64,000 bases of DNA, taken from assembly GCA_963837945.1 (NCBI GenBank), contig CAWIQD010000007.1:124001-188000 (forward strand), given 5' to 3'. Source of the DNA: CAVUBL01 sp963837945 (GTDB taxonomy: Bacteria; Acidobacteriota; Thermoanaerobaculia; Multivoradales; DATKCC01). The position numbers were made by a program, and so were the translations under genes. Numbering within the stretch: the stretch's first letter is position 1; every line of letters starts with the position of its first letter. The notes beneath the pieces are model-generated. The model saw nothing but the letters and a program-made list of their open reading frames with translations. It was not told the DNA's origin and ran no database searches. Positions 9,136 through 16,617 of the stretch are shown here, piece after piece.

Positions 9136-10536
9136 GCGAGACGGCGCCCAGCCCGGTCCGGACGCTCCTCGCCGGCCTCGCTCCGGACGAACGGACCGCC
9201 GCGGGCCGGGAGATGCACGAGCTCGCGACCCGGCTCTACCCGATCCGGCGGTCGCTCACCGGCGACGGGGTGCGCGAGACTCTCGCGATCCTCTCCGAGC
9301 GGCTGCCGCTCGAGGTCCGCGAGGTCCCCTCCGGCACCCGGGTCTTCGACTGGACCGTACCGCGCGAGTGGAACCTCCGGGCGGCCTGGATCGAGGACCC
9401 CGAGGGCCGGAGAGTCGTCGACGTCGCCGACCACGGCCTCCACGTCGTCGGCTACAGCGTGCCGGTCGACGCGCGCCTGCGGCTCCCCGAGCTCCGCGAG
9501 CACCTCTTCACCCTGCCCGACCAACCCGACCTGATCCCGTACCGCACCTCCTACTACCGCGAAGCCTGGGGCTTCTGCCTGCGCCACCGGACGCTCGAGG
9601 AGCTCCTGACTCGCGATCGGGCGCGCGACCGCGGCGGCGAGTACCGCGGTGCGGATCGACGCCACGCTCGAGGACGGCTCGCTGACCTGGGGCGAGCTCG
9701 CGGTGCCCGGCGAGAGCGCGCGCGAGGTCCTCGTCTCGACCCACGTCTGTCACCCGATGCTCGCCAACGACAACCTCTCGGGCCTGGTCGTGACCGCGCA
9801 GCTCGCGCGGCGCCTCCTCGAGCTGCCGCGCCGGCGCTACACCTACCGCTTCCTCTGGATCCCGGGCACGATCGGCTCGATCGCCTGGCTCGCCGGCAAC
9901 CGGGAGGCGGCGGGCCGCATCGCCCACGGCCTGGTGGCGGCCAACCTGGGAGATCCGGGGCCCTTCACCTACAAGCGGAGCCGCCGCGGCGACGCCGAGA
10001 TCGACCGCGCGGTCGAGCACCTGCTCGAGAGCTCGGGCGAGGACCACGCGGTCGAGGACTTCGTGCCCTTCGGCTACGACGAGCGGCAGTACAACTCCCC
10101 CGGCTTCGACCTGCCGGTCGGCTCGCTCACCCGCACGCCCTGGGGCCGCTACCCCGAGTACCACACGTCGGCCGACGACCTCGCCTTCCTGCGCCCCGAG
10201 AGCCTGGCGGGCTCGCTCGACCTCTACCTCCGGGTGGCCGGGGTGCTCGAGGGCAACCGCGCCTACCGCAACACCCATCCCTTCGGCGAGCCGCAGCTCG
10301 GCCGCCGGGGGTTGTACTCGGACGTCGGCGGCGGGAGTCACGCGCCGGGCGAGGCGCGGGAGCGCCAGCTCGCCCTCCTGTGGGTGCTCAACCTCTCGGA
10401 CGGCGGCCACACGCTGCTCGGCGTCGCAGAGCGCTCGGGGCTCCCCTTCGAGCGGCTGCGCCGGGCGGCCGACGAGCTCCTCGCCGCCGGGCTCCTGGAG
10501 CCGGTCGGGGCGGCCGGCGAGGAGGAGGCGCGATGA
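9132..10536 (+). CDS. DUF4910 aminopeptidase-like protein (one frame break)
   Basis: About 467 residues of the DUF4910 family, a zinc aminopeptidase-like fold often encoded in surface sugar loci. The N-terminal part has MHELATRLYPIRRSLTGDGV and WTVPREWN; after the break come STHVCHPMLANDNLSG and YRFLWIPGTIGSI, the likely metal and substrate regions, and YHTSADDLAF near the C-terminus. A winged-helix-like tail ends the protein. The frame breaks near 9645-9652 (tac cgc g gtg cgg): one extra G there would explain it, and both halves align to a continuous family member. Coupled to rfbC (ATGA) and to the following small gene. Its role in sugar loci is not known to me. Confidence 0.78.
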
Positions 10537-10703
10537 ACGACCTCGACGAGCCCGGCGCGCCGCCACCGGAGGACGAGGCGGAGGAGCGGTCCCCCGGGCG
10601 CCGCCGGACCATCCTCCTGCGCCTTCTCTACCTGGCGGCGGTCGCCGCGATCGTCGGCAGCTTCCTCTGGCAGATCGCCCACGGACAGTGTCCCGTGCCG
10701 TAG
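10533..10703 (+). CDS. Small single-pass membrane protein, unknown
   Basis: 56 residues: an acidic N-terminal half rich in Glu, Asp and Pro, an arginine patch (SPGRRRTIL), then one hydrophobic helix of about 18 residues (LLYLAAVAAIVGSFLWQ) and a short tail. The ATG overlaps the preceding stop as ATGA, so it is probably translated with the operon. The charge layout predicts the N-terminus in the cytoplasm. No family recognised. Confidence 0.55.
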   Translation: MNDLDEPGAPPPEDEAEERSPGRRRTILLRLLYLAAVAAIVGSFLWQIAHGQCPVP

Positions 10704-10716
10704 GGGCGCGGAGGCG

Positions 10717-12333
10717 TCAGGCCGCCGCCTGCGCGGGGACCGCCAGGCCCAGGTCCGCGAGGATCTCCGCCGCCGCCGCCTCGCCGGTCTCGCAGCCGCC
10801 CTCCATGAACCCCTGCGCCGCCAGCGAGCAGTGCTCGCCGGCGAAGTGGAGGCGCCCGACCCGCTCCCCCTCGGCGCCGGCGATGGCGGTCCACTGGCCC
10901 GGCAGGTACGAGGCGTAGCTGCCGAGCACGTAGGGCGCGCTCGGCCAGTGGAAGCGGACCGCCTTGGCGCCGGCGTGGGCGGCCTCGGCCCCCGGGAAGA
11001 CCCGGTCGAGGTCGGCGACCATCCGCGCCGCCTGGGACGCGGCGGTGCCCTGGCCGATCTCGACGCCGTGGTCGCCGCCGACGAAGTTGGTGAGGATGCC
11101 GTGCGCCCCCGCCTGCAGCCGGCTGGTCTCCCAGGTGGTCTGGAAGGGCAGGCCGGCGAAGGCGCTGCCGTTCGAGCCGTGGCGCGTCCGCCAGACCCGC
11201 TCGCCGAAGCCCACCATCAGCTTGGCGTTGGTGCCGTAGCCGAGCTCGGCGATGGCCCGGCGCTTCACCGCCGGCATCTCCACCGTCAGCTCGACCTGGC
11301 GCAGGAGGGTGAACGGCAGGGCGAGCACCAGGTGCTCCGCGGTGAGCTCGGAGCTCGCCTGGCCGCGGCGGACGGTGAGGCGGTACGAGCCGTCGGCCAG
11401 GCCGCGCGCCGCCTCCAGCCGCGAGCCGGTCGTGACCGCGTCGCCCAGCCGGCGGGCGAGCTCGGTCGGGATCGCGTCGTTGCCCTGGTGGGCGTGGAAG
11501 CGCTCGTCGCTCTCGCCGAAGACGCGGAAGGGGTCGGGCGTGGCGTCGATCAGCAGCAGGAGGTTGAGGGCCGACTGGCGGTCGGTCTCGAGGCCGTACT
11601 CGGTGGTGTAGGCGACGGTCAGGAGCTCGCGGAACCAGGCCTCCGTCCCTTCGAGACCGGCGATCCACTCGGCGAGCGTGGTGCGGTCGAGGGCCTCGGC
11701 GCCCGAGGGCGTGCGGTAGGTCACGTCGCCGGTGATCGTGGCGAGGTCCGCAGCGATTCGCCGCGCCGCCGGCAGGAAGGCGGCCACCACCTCCTCGTCG
11801 CTCCGCCGCCGCCCACCGAAGAACCAGACGTCGCGCTCGAGCGCCGGGTCGTCGGTCGAGAGGTCGTCGAGCGCCACCTCCAGCTCCGCGGCCAGCGCGC
11901 GCAGGGCGGCGTGGCCGGTGTCGATCAGCTCGCCGCCCAGCTCGCAGACCTGGTCGTCGGGGAAGAAGCCCCGCAGGCTGAACATCCGGCCGCCGACCCG
12001 CTCCTGCGCCTCGAGGACGCGCACCGGCACCCCGGCCTGGTGCAGCCGGTAGGCGGCGGTGAGCCCGGCGATCCCGGCGCCCACCACCACCACCCGCTCG
12101 GAGCCGCCCGGGCGGCCTCCGCCCCCCGCCGCCGGACGGCGGAGCGGCGAGCAGCCGAGGGCGACCCCGGCGGCGGCGAGGGCGCCGCCCCTCAGCAGGT
12201 CGCGCCGGGTGAGCGCGGAGGCCTCGCGGGCGAGGCCGACGACCTCGTCCGGCGGCATGCCGGTCCGAAGGCTGTAGCGGGCGGCGCGGAGCGACCGCTC
12301 GACCAGGCGGAACAGCGGGCTGCGCGCTGCCAT
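10717..12333 (-). CDS. Flavin amine oxidase family protein, Tat-exported putative lipoprotein
   Basis: 538 residues from the ATG at 12333, which has AGGAGG five bases upstream. A twin-arginine signal (TRRDLLRGGALAAAG, Arg43-Arg44) runs into ALGCSP, where Cys61 could be lipidated. The FAD motif VVVVGAGIAGLTAAYRLH follows, then ERVGGRM, and the C-terminal AMINO-oxidase signature LHFAGEHCS...GFMEGG. Family members oxidise primary or polyamines, or amino acids, releasing hydrogen peroxide; Tat export fits a protein that folds around FAD before export. Convergent with the DUF4910 operon, with 13 bases between. The long N-terminal lead before the Tat motif is unusual. Confidence 0.85.
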   Translation of the reverse strand: MAARSPLFRLVERSLRAARYSLRTGMPPDEVVGLAREASALTRRDLLRGGALAAAGVALGCSPLRRPAAGGGGRPGGSERVVVVGAGIAGLTAAYRLHQAGVPVRVLEAQERVGGRMFSLRGFFPDDQVCELGGELIDTGHAALRALAAELEVALDDLSTDDPALERDVWFFGGRRRSDEEVVAAFLPAARRIAADLATITGDVTYRTPSGAEALDRTTLAEWIAGLEGTEAWFRELLTVAYTTEYGLETDRQSALNLLLLIDATPDPFRVFGESDERFHAHQGNDAIPTELARRLGDAVTTGSRLEAARGLADGSYRLTVRRGQASSELTAEHLVLALPFTLLRQVELTVEMPAVKRRAIAELGYGTNAKLMVGFGERVWRTRHGSNGSAFAGLPFQTTWETSRLQAGAHGILTNFVGGDHGVEIGQGTAASQAARMVADLDRVFPGAEAAHAGAKAVRFHWPSAPYVLGSYASYLPGQWTAIAGAEGERVGRLHFAGEHCSLAAQGFMEGGCETGEAAAAEILADLGLAVPAQAAA

Positions 12334-12434
12334 GCTCACCTCCTGTCCGGGAAGGACGCGAGGACAGTATCACCGCCGCGCCGGGTAAGATCGGACGCGA
12401 GGGACCACTCGCCAACCGGGGAAAGGGGCGCACG

Positions 12435-13169
12435 GTGTACGGATACGGAATCGACGCGGGACTCTCGGACCAGCGGGACTCGAACCGCGTCATCAAGCTC
12501 CAGGGCAAGCGGCTCCTGGACGAGGGCGTGGTCCAGTCGCTGAGCGGCGAGATCGACCTCGGGCCGTCGTCTCCGGCCTCGGCCTGGCGCGGGCGCGCCG
12601 CCGAGGTGGCGGCCGAGCTCGACCAGCGCGGGATCTACCCGCTGGCGGTCGACTGCGCCCTGACCCTCGCGCGCGAGGGCGACGGCCGGCCCTTCGAGAA
12701 CCTGGTGGGCTCTCCGTTCAAGACCCCGAGCCGCTTCGATCCCTGGCCGTCGGGCCCCTCCGAGGCCTGGATCGTGCTCGCGAGGCTGTGGAGCGAGATC
12801 ACCTACCTGCTGGTCGAGAAGCGCGGCTGGACGCTCTGGACGGGGCAGCGCCGGACTACCGGCTCGAAGCTCCTGGTCGAGGTCTTCCCGCGCCTCTGCT
12901 GGACGACCCTCGCCGCGTCCCTGCAGGTTCCGGTCGTCAAGGAGTACAGCTCGAGCGTCCAGCTGCGCGACGACACCCTCGGCCACCTCGAGCTCTCGGT
13001 GGCCGGCCGCCAGCGGCTGAACGACGACCTGCGCGAGGCGGCGATCTGCGCCGTCACCGCCAGCAAGGTGGCCACGCGGACCGCCGGGTACCTGGGCACC
13101 GAGGCCGAGCCGAGCCCGGATCTGCCGGCCTACGTCGGTGGCGGCGTCGCGGTGCCCTGGCTACGGTAG
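12435..13169 (+). CDS. DUF429-like protein, possible RNase H-fold
   Basis: 244 residues from GTG at 12435, no signal peptide or membrane segment. The start YGYGIDAG resembles the first Asp strand of RNase H-like folds; LLVEVFPRL near residue 147 and NDDLREAAICAVTA near 195-208 match the E-V-x-P and hDDxxDAxxCAxTA patterns of DUF429 proteins, proposed nucleases. The assignment rests on these short patterns only. Divergent from the amine oxidase, convergent with the HD-GYP gene; a GC-rich repeat lies at its 3' end. No partner genes suggest a pathway. Confidence 0.6.
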   Translation: MYGYGIDAGLSDQRDSNRVIKLQGKRLLDEGVVQSLSGEIDLGPSSPASAWRGRAAEVAAELDQRGIYPLAVDCALTLAREGDGRPFENLVGSPFKTPSRFDPWPSGPSEAWIVLARLWSEITYLLVEKRGWTLWTGQRRTTGSKLLVEVFPRLCWTTLAASLQVPVVKEYSSSVQLRDDTLGHLELSVAGRQRLNDDLREAAICAVTASKVATRTAGYLGTEAEPSPDLPAYVGGGVAVPWLR

Positions 13170-13171
13170 AC

Positions 13172-13245
13172 CGGATGCCCCCCGCATCCCCTCGATCCCC
13201 TTCCCTCCCCACAGGGGGGGAAGGGGACGCCCCCTCCCGACCGCT
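13172..13245. repeat. GC-rich intergenic repeat, family R2, copy 1
   Basis: Between the convergent stops at 13169 and 13261. Read on the minus strand it runs GGGGGCGTCCCC..., then GGGAAGGGGATCGAGGGG, then GCGGGGGGCATCCG. The same order of blocks recurs at 61967-62066, so it is a dispersed repeat. It contains an inverted G-run/C-run pair (CCCTCCCC near 13200, GGGGGGG near 13213) that could act as a bidirectional terminator hairpin. Confidence 0.55.
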
Positions 13246-13260
13246 TCCGGGCCGACGGGG

Positions 13261-14409
13261 TCAGGCTCCGATGCGCAGGGTGGCGCGGACCTCGTCGAAG
13301 CGCTCGTGGCAGGCGAGGAAGGCGTCGACCAGGACCGGGTCGAAGTGCCGGCCGCGGTCGACCAGGATGCGCCGGACCGCCTCGTCGTGGTCGAGGGCCC
13401 GCTTGTAGGGACGCTCGCTCGTGATCGCGTCGTAGGCGTCCACCAGCGCGACGATCCGCGCCGCGAGGCAGATATCCTCCCCCGCCAAGCCGCGGGCGTA
13501 GCCGGTGCCATCCCAGCGCTCGTGGTGCTGATAGGCGATGTCGATCGCCATCGCGAGGAAGCTCTCGCCGGCGCCGTCGACCACGTTGCGCAGGGTGTCG
13601 CCGCCGATCGTGGTGTGGCACTCGACTTGCCGCTTCTCCTCCGGGGTCAGCGGGCCGGCCTTGAGCAGGATCGCGTCGGGGATCCCCACCTTGCCGATGT
13701 CGTGGAGCGGGCTCGACTTGACGAGCCGTTCGACGAAGTCGCCGCCGACCTCGCCGGCGTACGGCCCGGCGCGCAGGGCCTCGGCGAGGATCCGCGAGTA
13801 CTCGGCGATGCGATCCAGGTGCTCGCCGGTCTGGCGATCCCGCGACTCGGCCAGGCGGGCCATGGCGAGCAGCGCGATGTCCCGGGTCTCGTGGATCTCC
13901 CGAGTCTGCTCTTCGACCATGTCCTCCAGGTGGTCGCGATAGGCGCGGTTCTGGCGCACCAGCCGGCCGCGCTCGAGGCCGCGCTCGACGGTGAGGACCA
14001 GCTCCTGGACGGCGAACGGCTTGAGCAGGTAGTCGTACGCCCCCTCGCGCAGGCAGAACCGCACCGTCTCGATCTCGTTGTTGCCCGAGCTCATGATCAC
14101 CTGGACCAGGTCGAGCTCGCGCAGGAGCCAGGGCAGCACCTCGACCCCGGAGAGCTCCGGCATGTTGATGTCGAGGAGCACCAGGTCGGGCCGGAAGCCC
14201 GCCAGCACCACCTGCTGCGCCTCGCGTCCGTCGGCGGCCTCGCGGCACTCGAAGCGGCGGTGCTCGAGGCAGGAGCGCATGAGCCGGCGCACGCTCGCCT
14301 CGTCGTCGACGATCAGGACGCGCGAGCGCCGCTCGGTGGCGCGCCCCCGGCTGGAGGCGGAGTCGATTCGATCGGCGAGGGCTGCGCGGGGGGAGAGTTC
14401 GAGGATCAT
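13261..14409 (-). CDS. Response regulator with HD-GYP phosphodiesterase domain
   Basis: 382 residues. Residues 30-145 form a receiver domain (VLIVDDEAS, phospho-acceptor Asp80 in LVLLDINMPE, Lys in LLKPF). A short coiled segment (about 150-180) leads to an HD-GYP domain with SPLHDIGKVGIPD and HERWDGTGYARGL. HD-GYP enzymes hydrolyse cyclic di-GMP. The diagnostic GYP triplet reads GYA here, so activity may be altered, although the HD pair and flanks are kept. No histidine kinase is adjacent, so it is an orphan regulator of this window. The ATG at 14409 is preceded by weak purines only; the first 28 residues are not conserved. Confidence 0.88.
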   Translation of the reverse strand: MILELSPRAALADRIDSASSRGRATERRSRVLIVDDEASVRRLMRSCLEHRRFECREAADGREAQQVVLAGFRPDLVLLDINMPELSGVEVLPWLLRELDLVQVIMSSGNNEIETVRFCLREGAYDYLLKPFAVQELVLTVERGLERGRLVRQNRAYRDHLEDMVEEQTREIHETRDIALLAMARLAESRDRQTGEHLDRIAEYSRILAEALRAGPYAGEVGGDFVERLVKSSPLHDIGKVGIPDAILLKAGPLTPEEKRQVECHTTIGGDTLRNVVDGAGESFLAMAIDIAYQHHERWDGTGYARGLAGEDICLAARIVALVDAYDAITSERPYKRALDHDEAVRRILVDRGRHFDPVLVDAFLACHERFDEVRATLRIGA

Positions 14410-14858
14410 CGAGGGCTTCGCTTTCCAGGTCGGGCCGTCTCCGGCTGGACCGAACTGTACGCCCGGTTTCGGCAGCCCTCGGCCGGCCGGTCGCTCTCCT
14501 CGGCGTCGCGAGCGTCGCCGGCCAACCTTTCCGGTTCGGGCGTAAATCGCTGCGGCGCCACCGGTTGCGGGTCCGTCTATCGGGTGAGTCCCACGCCGCC
14601 GTCGGCGGGTTCAGGTCAGGGCGACGGGGCCTTTGTCCGACAGGAAAGTGCGAGCCCCACGGATAGACCGCCTCTCGCGCCGAGGCCGGCCGGCGGCCTT
14701 CGCGCGCACGGGTCTTACGGGGTGGATCCAAGGCGCGAGGAGGAAGCGCTGCGGGGACATCGGAGACGACGAGCAACGCCGGAGACACCCCGTAACCTCC
14801 TTGCGCCCGGCCCAACTCCCTTCGGGAGTCGGTGCCCGTTGCGGCGGCGTGCGGCCGT
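14410..14858. other. 449-base gap with no recognised gene
   Basis: Both strands were read. Open frames here are GC-rich shadows with no family motif. Several short inverted repeats are visible (for example AACTCCC TTC GGGAGT near 14813-14830), but the order does not match RNase P RNA, tmRNA, SRP RNA, or the c-di-GMP riboswitch as I know them. It forms the long upstream region of the HD-GYP gene. Confidence 0.5.
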
Positions 14859-14987
14859 CTACCTCGTCCCCGCTCCTCGACGATGGCTAGGGGTCTGATG
14901 CAGGACGTTCGAGAGCGCGATCCGCGGCACCGCGAAGAGGTGCGCGGCGTAGAGCCAGAAGCCGCTCCGATCGGCGTGGCGCACCAT
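14859..14987 (-). CDS. Small ORF, possible remnant of a membrane protein start
   Basis: 42 residues from ATG 14987 to TAG 14859. The sequence (SGFWLYAAHLFAVPRIALSN) has amphipathic and hydrophobic content unlike the Arg/Pro-rich shadow frames around it, and it follows the acyltransferase by 20 bases on the same strand. It may be the N-terminus of a broken gene or a chance frame. No homologue recognised. Confidence 0.25.
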   Translation of the reverse strand: MVRHADRSGFWLYAAHLFAVPRIALSNVLHQTPSHRRGAGTR

Positions 14988-15007
14988 CGATCGCGGTCCC
15001 GGCCGGC

Positions 15008-15551
15008 TCAGGGCCCGGCCTCCGGCCGGGAGCGGGTGGTGACCTCGATCCCGGCCGCGCAGAGGACCTTGCTGTCCGAGGGCACGTCCCGGGTGACCAC
15101 GGCGTTGGCGCCGACGAACACCCGGTCGCCGATCGCGATCCGGCCGAGGAGCCGTCGCGCCGGCGCCCACGAACACGTCGTCCCCGAGGGTCGGCATCTC
15201 GTCGAGCCGCGCCTGGCTCGGAGCTCCGAGGTTCACGCCGCCCAGCAAGAAGGCCCGCTCGCCGATCACCACGCCGCCCCCGATCACCAGCCCGACGCCG
15301 TGGCTGACGTAGAGCCCGGGACCGATGACCGCCGCCGGCGAGATGTCGACGCCGGTCAGCAACAGCCCGAGGCGAGCGAAGAAGGGCCCGAAGAAGGGGA
15401 TGCCGCGGCGGCGCAAGGCGTGGGCCACGCGGTGCAGCACCACCGCCTGGAAGCCGTTTTCGAACAGCAGCCCTTCGGCGAGCGCCCGCCCCGGCCGCCG
15501 GCCCTTGATCTCGGCGAGCCGCGCCAGGTCCCGGCGGACGGTGTCGAGCAT
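15008..15551 (-). CDS. Hexapeptide-repeat acyltransferase, CysE-like (one frame break)
   Basis: About 180 residues. An N-terminal helical region (LAEGLLFENGFQAVVLHRVAHAL) leads into left-handed beta-helix turns: GVDISPAAVIGPGLYVSHG, LVIGGGVVIGERAFLLGGVNLG, then LGDDVFVGAGA; after a frame break near 15155-15168 the second frame continues GRIAIGDRVFVGANAVVTRDVPS to TGA at 15008. This is the serine O-acetyltransferase / sugar acetyltransferase fold using acetyl-CoA; the catalytic His is probably in YVSHG. The ATG (15551) shares one base with the GT2 stop (TGATG), and the partner suggests acetylation of a surface sugar, though cysteine synthesis cannot be excluded. Confidence 0.75.
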
Positions 15552-16525
15552 CAGGCGCGGCTTCCGGCGGACGCCGCCGCCAGGACGGCGGGAGCCTCCG
15601 CGACGGTCGGCGGCGGGGTGATCGGGTCGCGCAGCCCGCGCAGCACCCCGCGCGCCTTGGCCACCGCCGCCGCCTGGTTGCCGCGCCGGAGCTCGCGCAG
15701 GTAGGCGACCGGCAGCGCCGCGGCCATGAACGCCAGGAAGGTCGCCCACTGCCAGGGCCGGGCGTAGCGGCGCACGAAGATGGCGCTCGAGCGGCCGGTC
15801 TGGAAGGTCTTCTCCGGCCGGTAGACGCCGGTCGTGTCCGAGACCATGTGGTAGAGGATCGCGCGGTGGGCGAAGTAGCACTTGAAGCCGGCGCGCTTCG
15901 CCCGCACGCACCAGTCGGCGTCCTCCACCGAGAGGAAGTAGATCGGGTCCCACAGGCCGGCCGCCTCGATCGCCCGGCAGCGGATCAGCATGCCGCAGCC
16001 GTTGACGTAGGCGACCTCCTCGGTGCGGTCGAACTGGCCCCGGTCGAGGGCGCCCTGACCCCGCTCGCGGGTCACCGAGTACTTGAACCGCAGGATGCCG
16101 CCGGCCGAGGCCAGGCGCCGCCGGTCCGAGAAGTAGTAGGTCTTCGGCCCGACGCAGCCGATCGCCGGGTCGCTCTCGGCCACCCGCACCAGCTCGTCGA
16201 GCATCTGCGGGTGCGCCTCGACGTCGTTGTTGAGGATGAGGAGGTACTCGTAGCCGCGCTCGAGCGCCCAGGCCATTCCCAGGTTGTAGCCCCCGGCCGG
16301 CCCCAGGTTGGTCTCGGTGCGCACCACCTCGAGGTCGGGATGGGCGCGCGCGATCGCCTCCGCCGAGCCGTCGGTCGAACCGTTGTCGACCACCACCAGG
16401 TCGTAGCTCGGGTAGGTCAGCCGCCGGAGGCTCTCGAGCGCCTGGAGGGTGAGCTCCCGGCCGTTGTAGTCGAGGACGATAGCGGCCACGCGAGGGGGCC
16501 GCGTCTGCCTGGTGTCGTTGGTCAC
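15551..16525 (-). CDS. GT2 family glycosyltransferase, rhamnosyltransferase-like
   Basis: 324 residues from a GTG at 16525. GT-A fold landmarks: AAIVLDYNGRELTLQALESL, VVVDNGSTDGS, TNLGPAGGYNLGM, LILNNDVEAHPQML with the DxD-like metal site, and FLSVEDADWCVRAKRAGF with the catalytic Asp. These match bacterial rhamnosyl- and related transferases that extend O-antigen or exopolysaccharide on the cytoplasmic face. The C-terminal region has one hydrophobic stretch (WATFLAFMAAALPVAYL). Coupled to the acyltransferase by a TGATG overlap. Divergent from the GT-C gene at 16618. Confidence 0.85.
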   Translation of the reverse strand: MTNDTRQTRPPRVAAIVLDYNGRELTLQALESLRRLTYPSYDLVVVDNGSTDGSAEAIARAHPDLEVVRTETNLGPAGGYNLGMAWALERGYEYLLILNNDVEAHPQMLDELVRVAESDPAIGCVGPKTYYFSDRRRLASAGGILRFKYSVTRERGQGALDRGQFDRTEEVAYVNGCGMLIRCRAIEAAGLWDPIYFLSVEDADWCVRAKRAGFKCYFAHRAILYHMVSDTTGVYRPEKTFQTGRSSAIFVRRYARPWQWATFLAFMAAALPVAYLRELRRGNQAAAVAKARGVLRGLRDPITPPPTVAEAPAVLAAASAGSRA

Positions 16526-16617
16526 GGCTTCGAGGGGGTGGGGTGGGCGGCGTGGTAAAGTCTACCAGACCCCACGGGCCCCTCCCCGGGGCGATCGCTG
16601 CGCCCCGACGCACTCTC

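Noticed and set aside
14560..14700. Possible RNase P, SRP or tmRNA core (AGGAAAGTGCGAGCCCC, CAGGTCAGG)
   Set aside because: Single short matches without the other conserved regions in order.
14720..14860. Possible c-di-GMP riboswitch upstream of the HD-GYP gene
   Set aside because: A GCGCAAGGAGG-like string is present on the minus strand, but the other conserved boxes and the GNRA receptor are not, and it is over 300 bases from the start codon.
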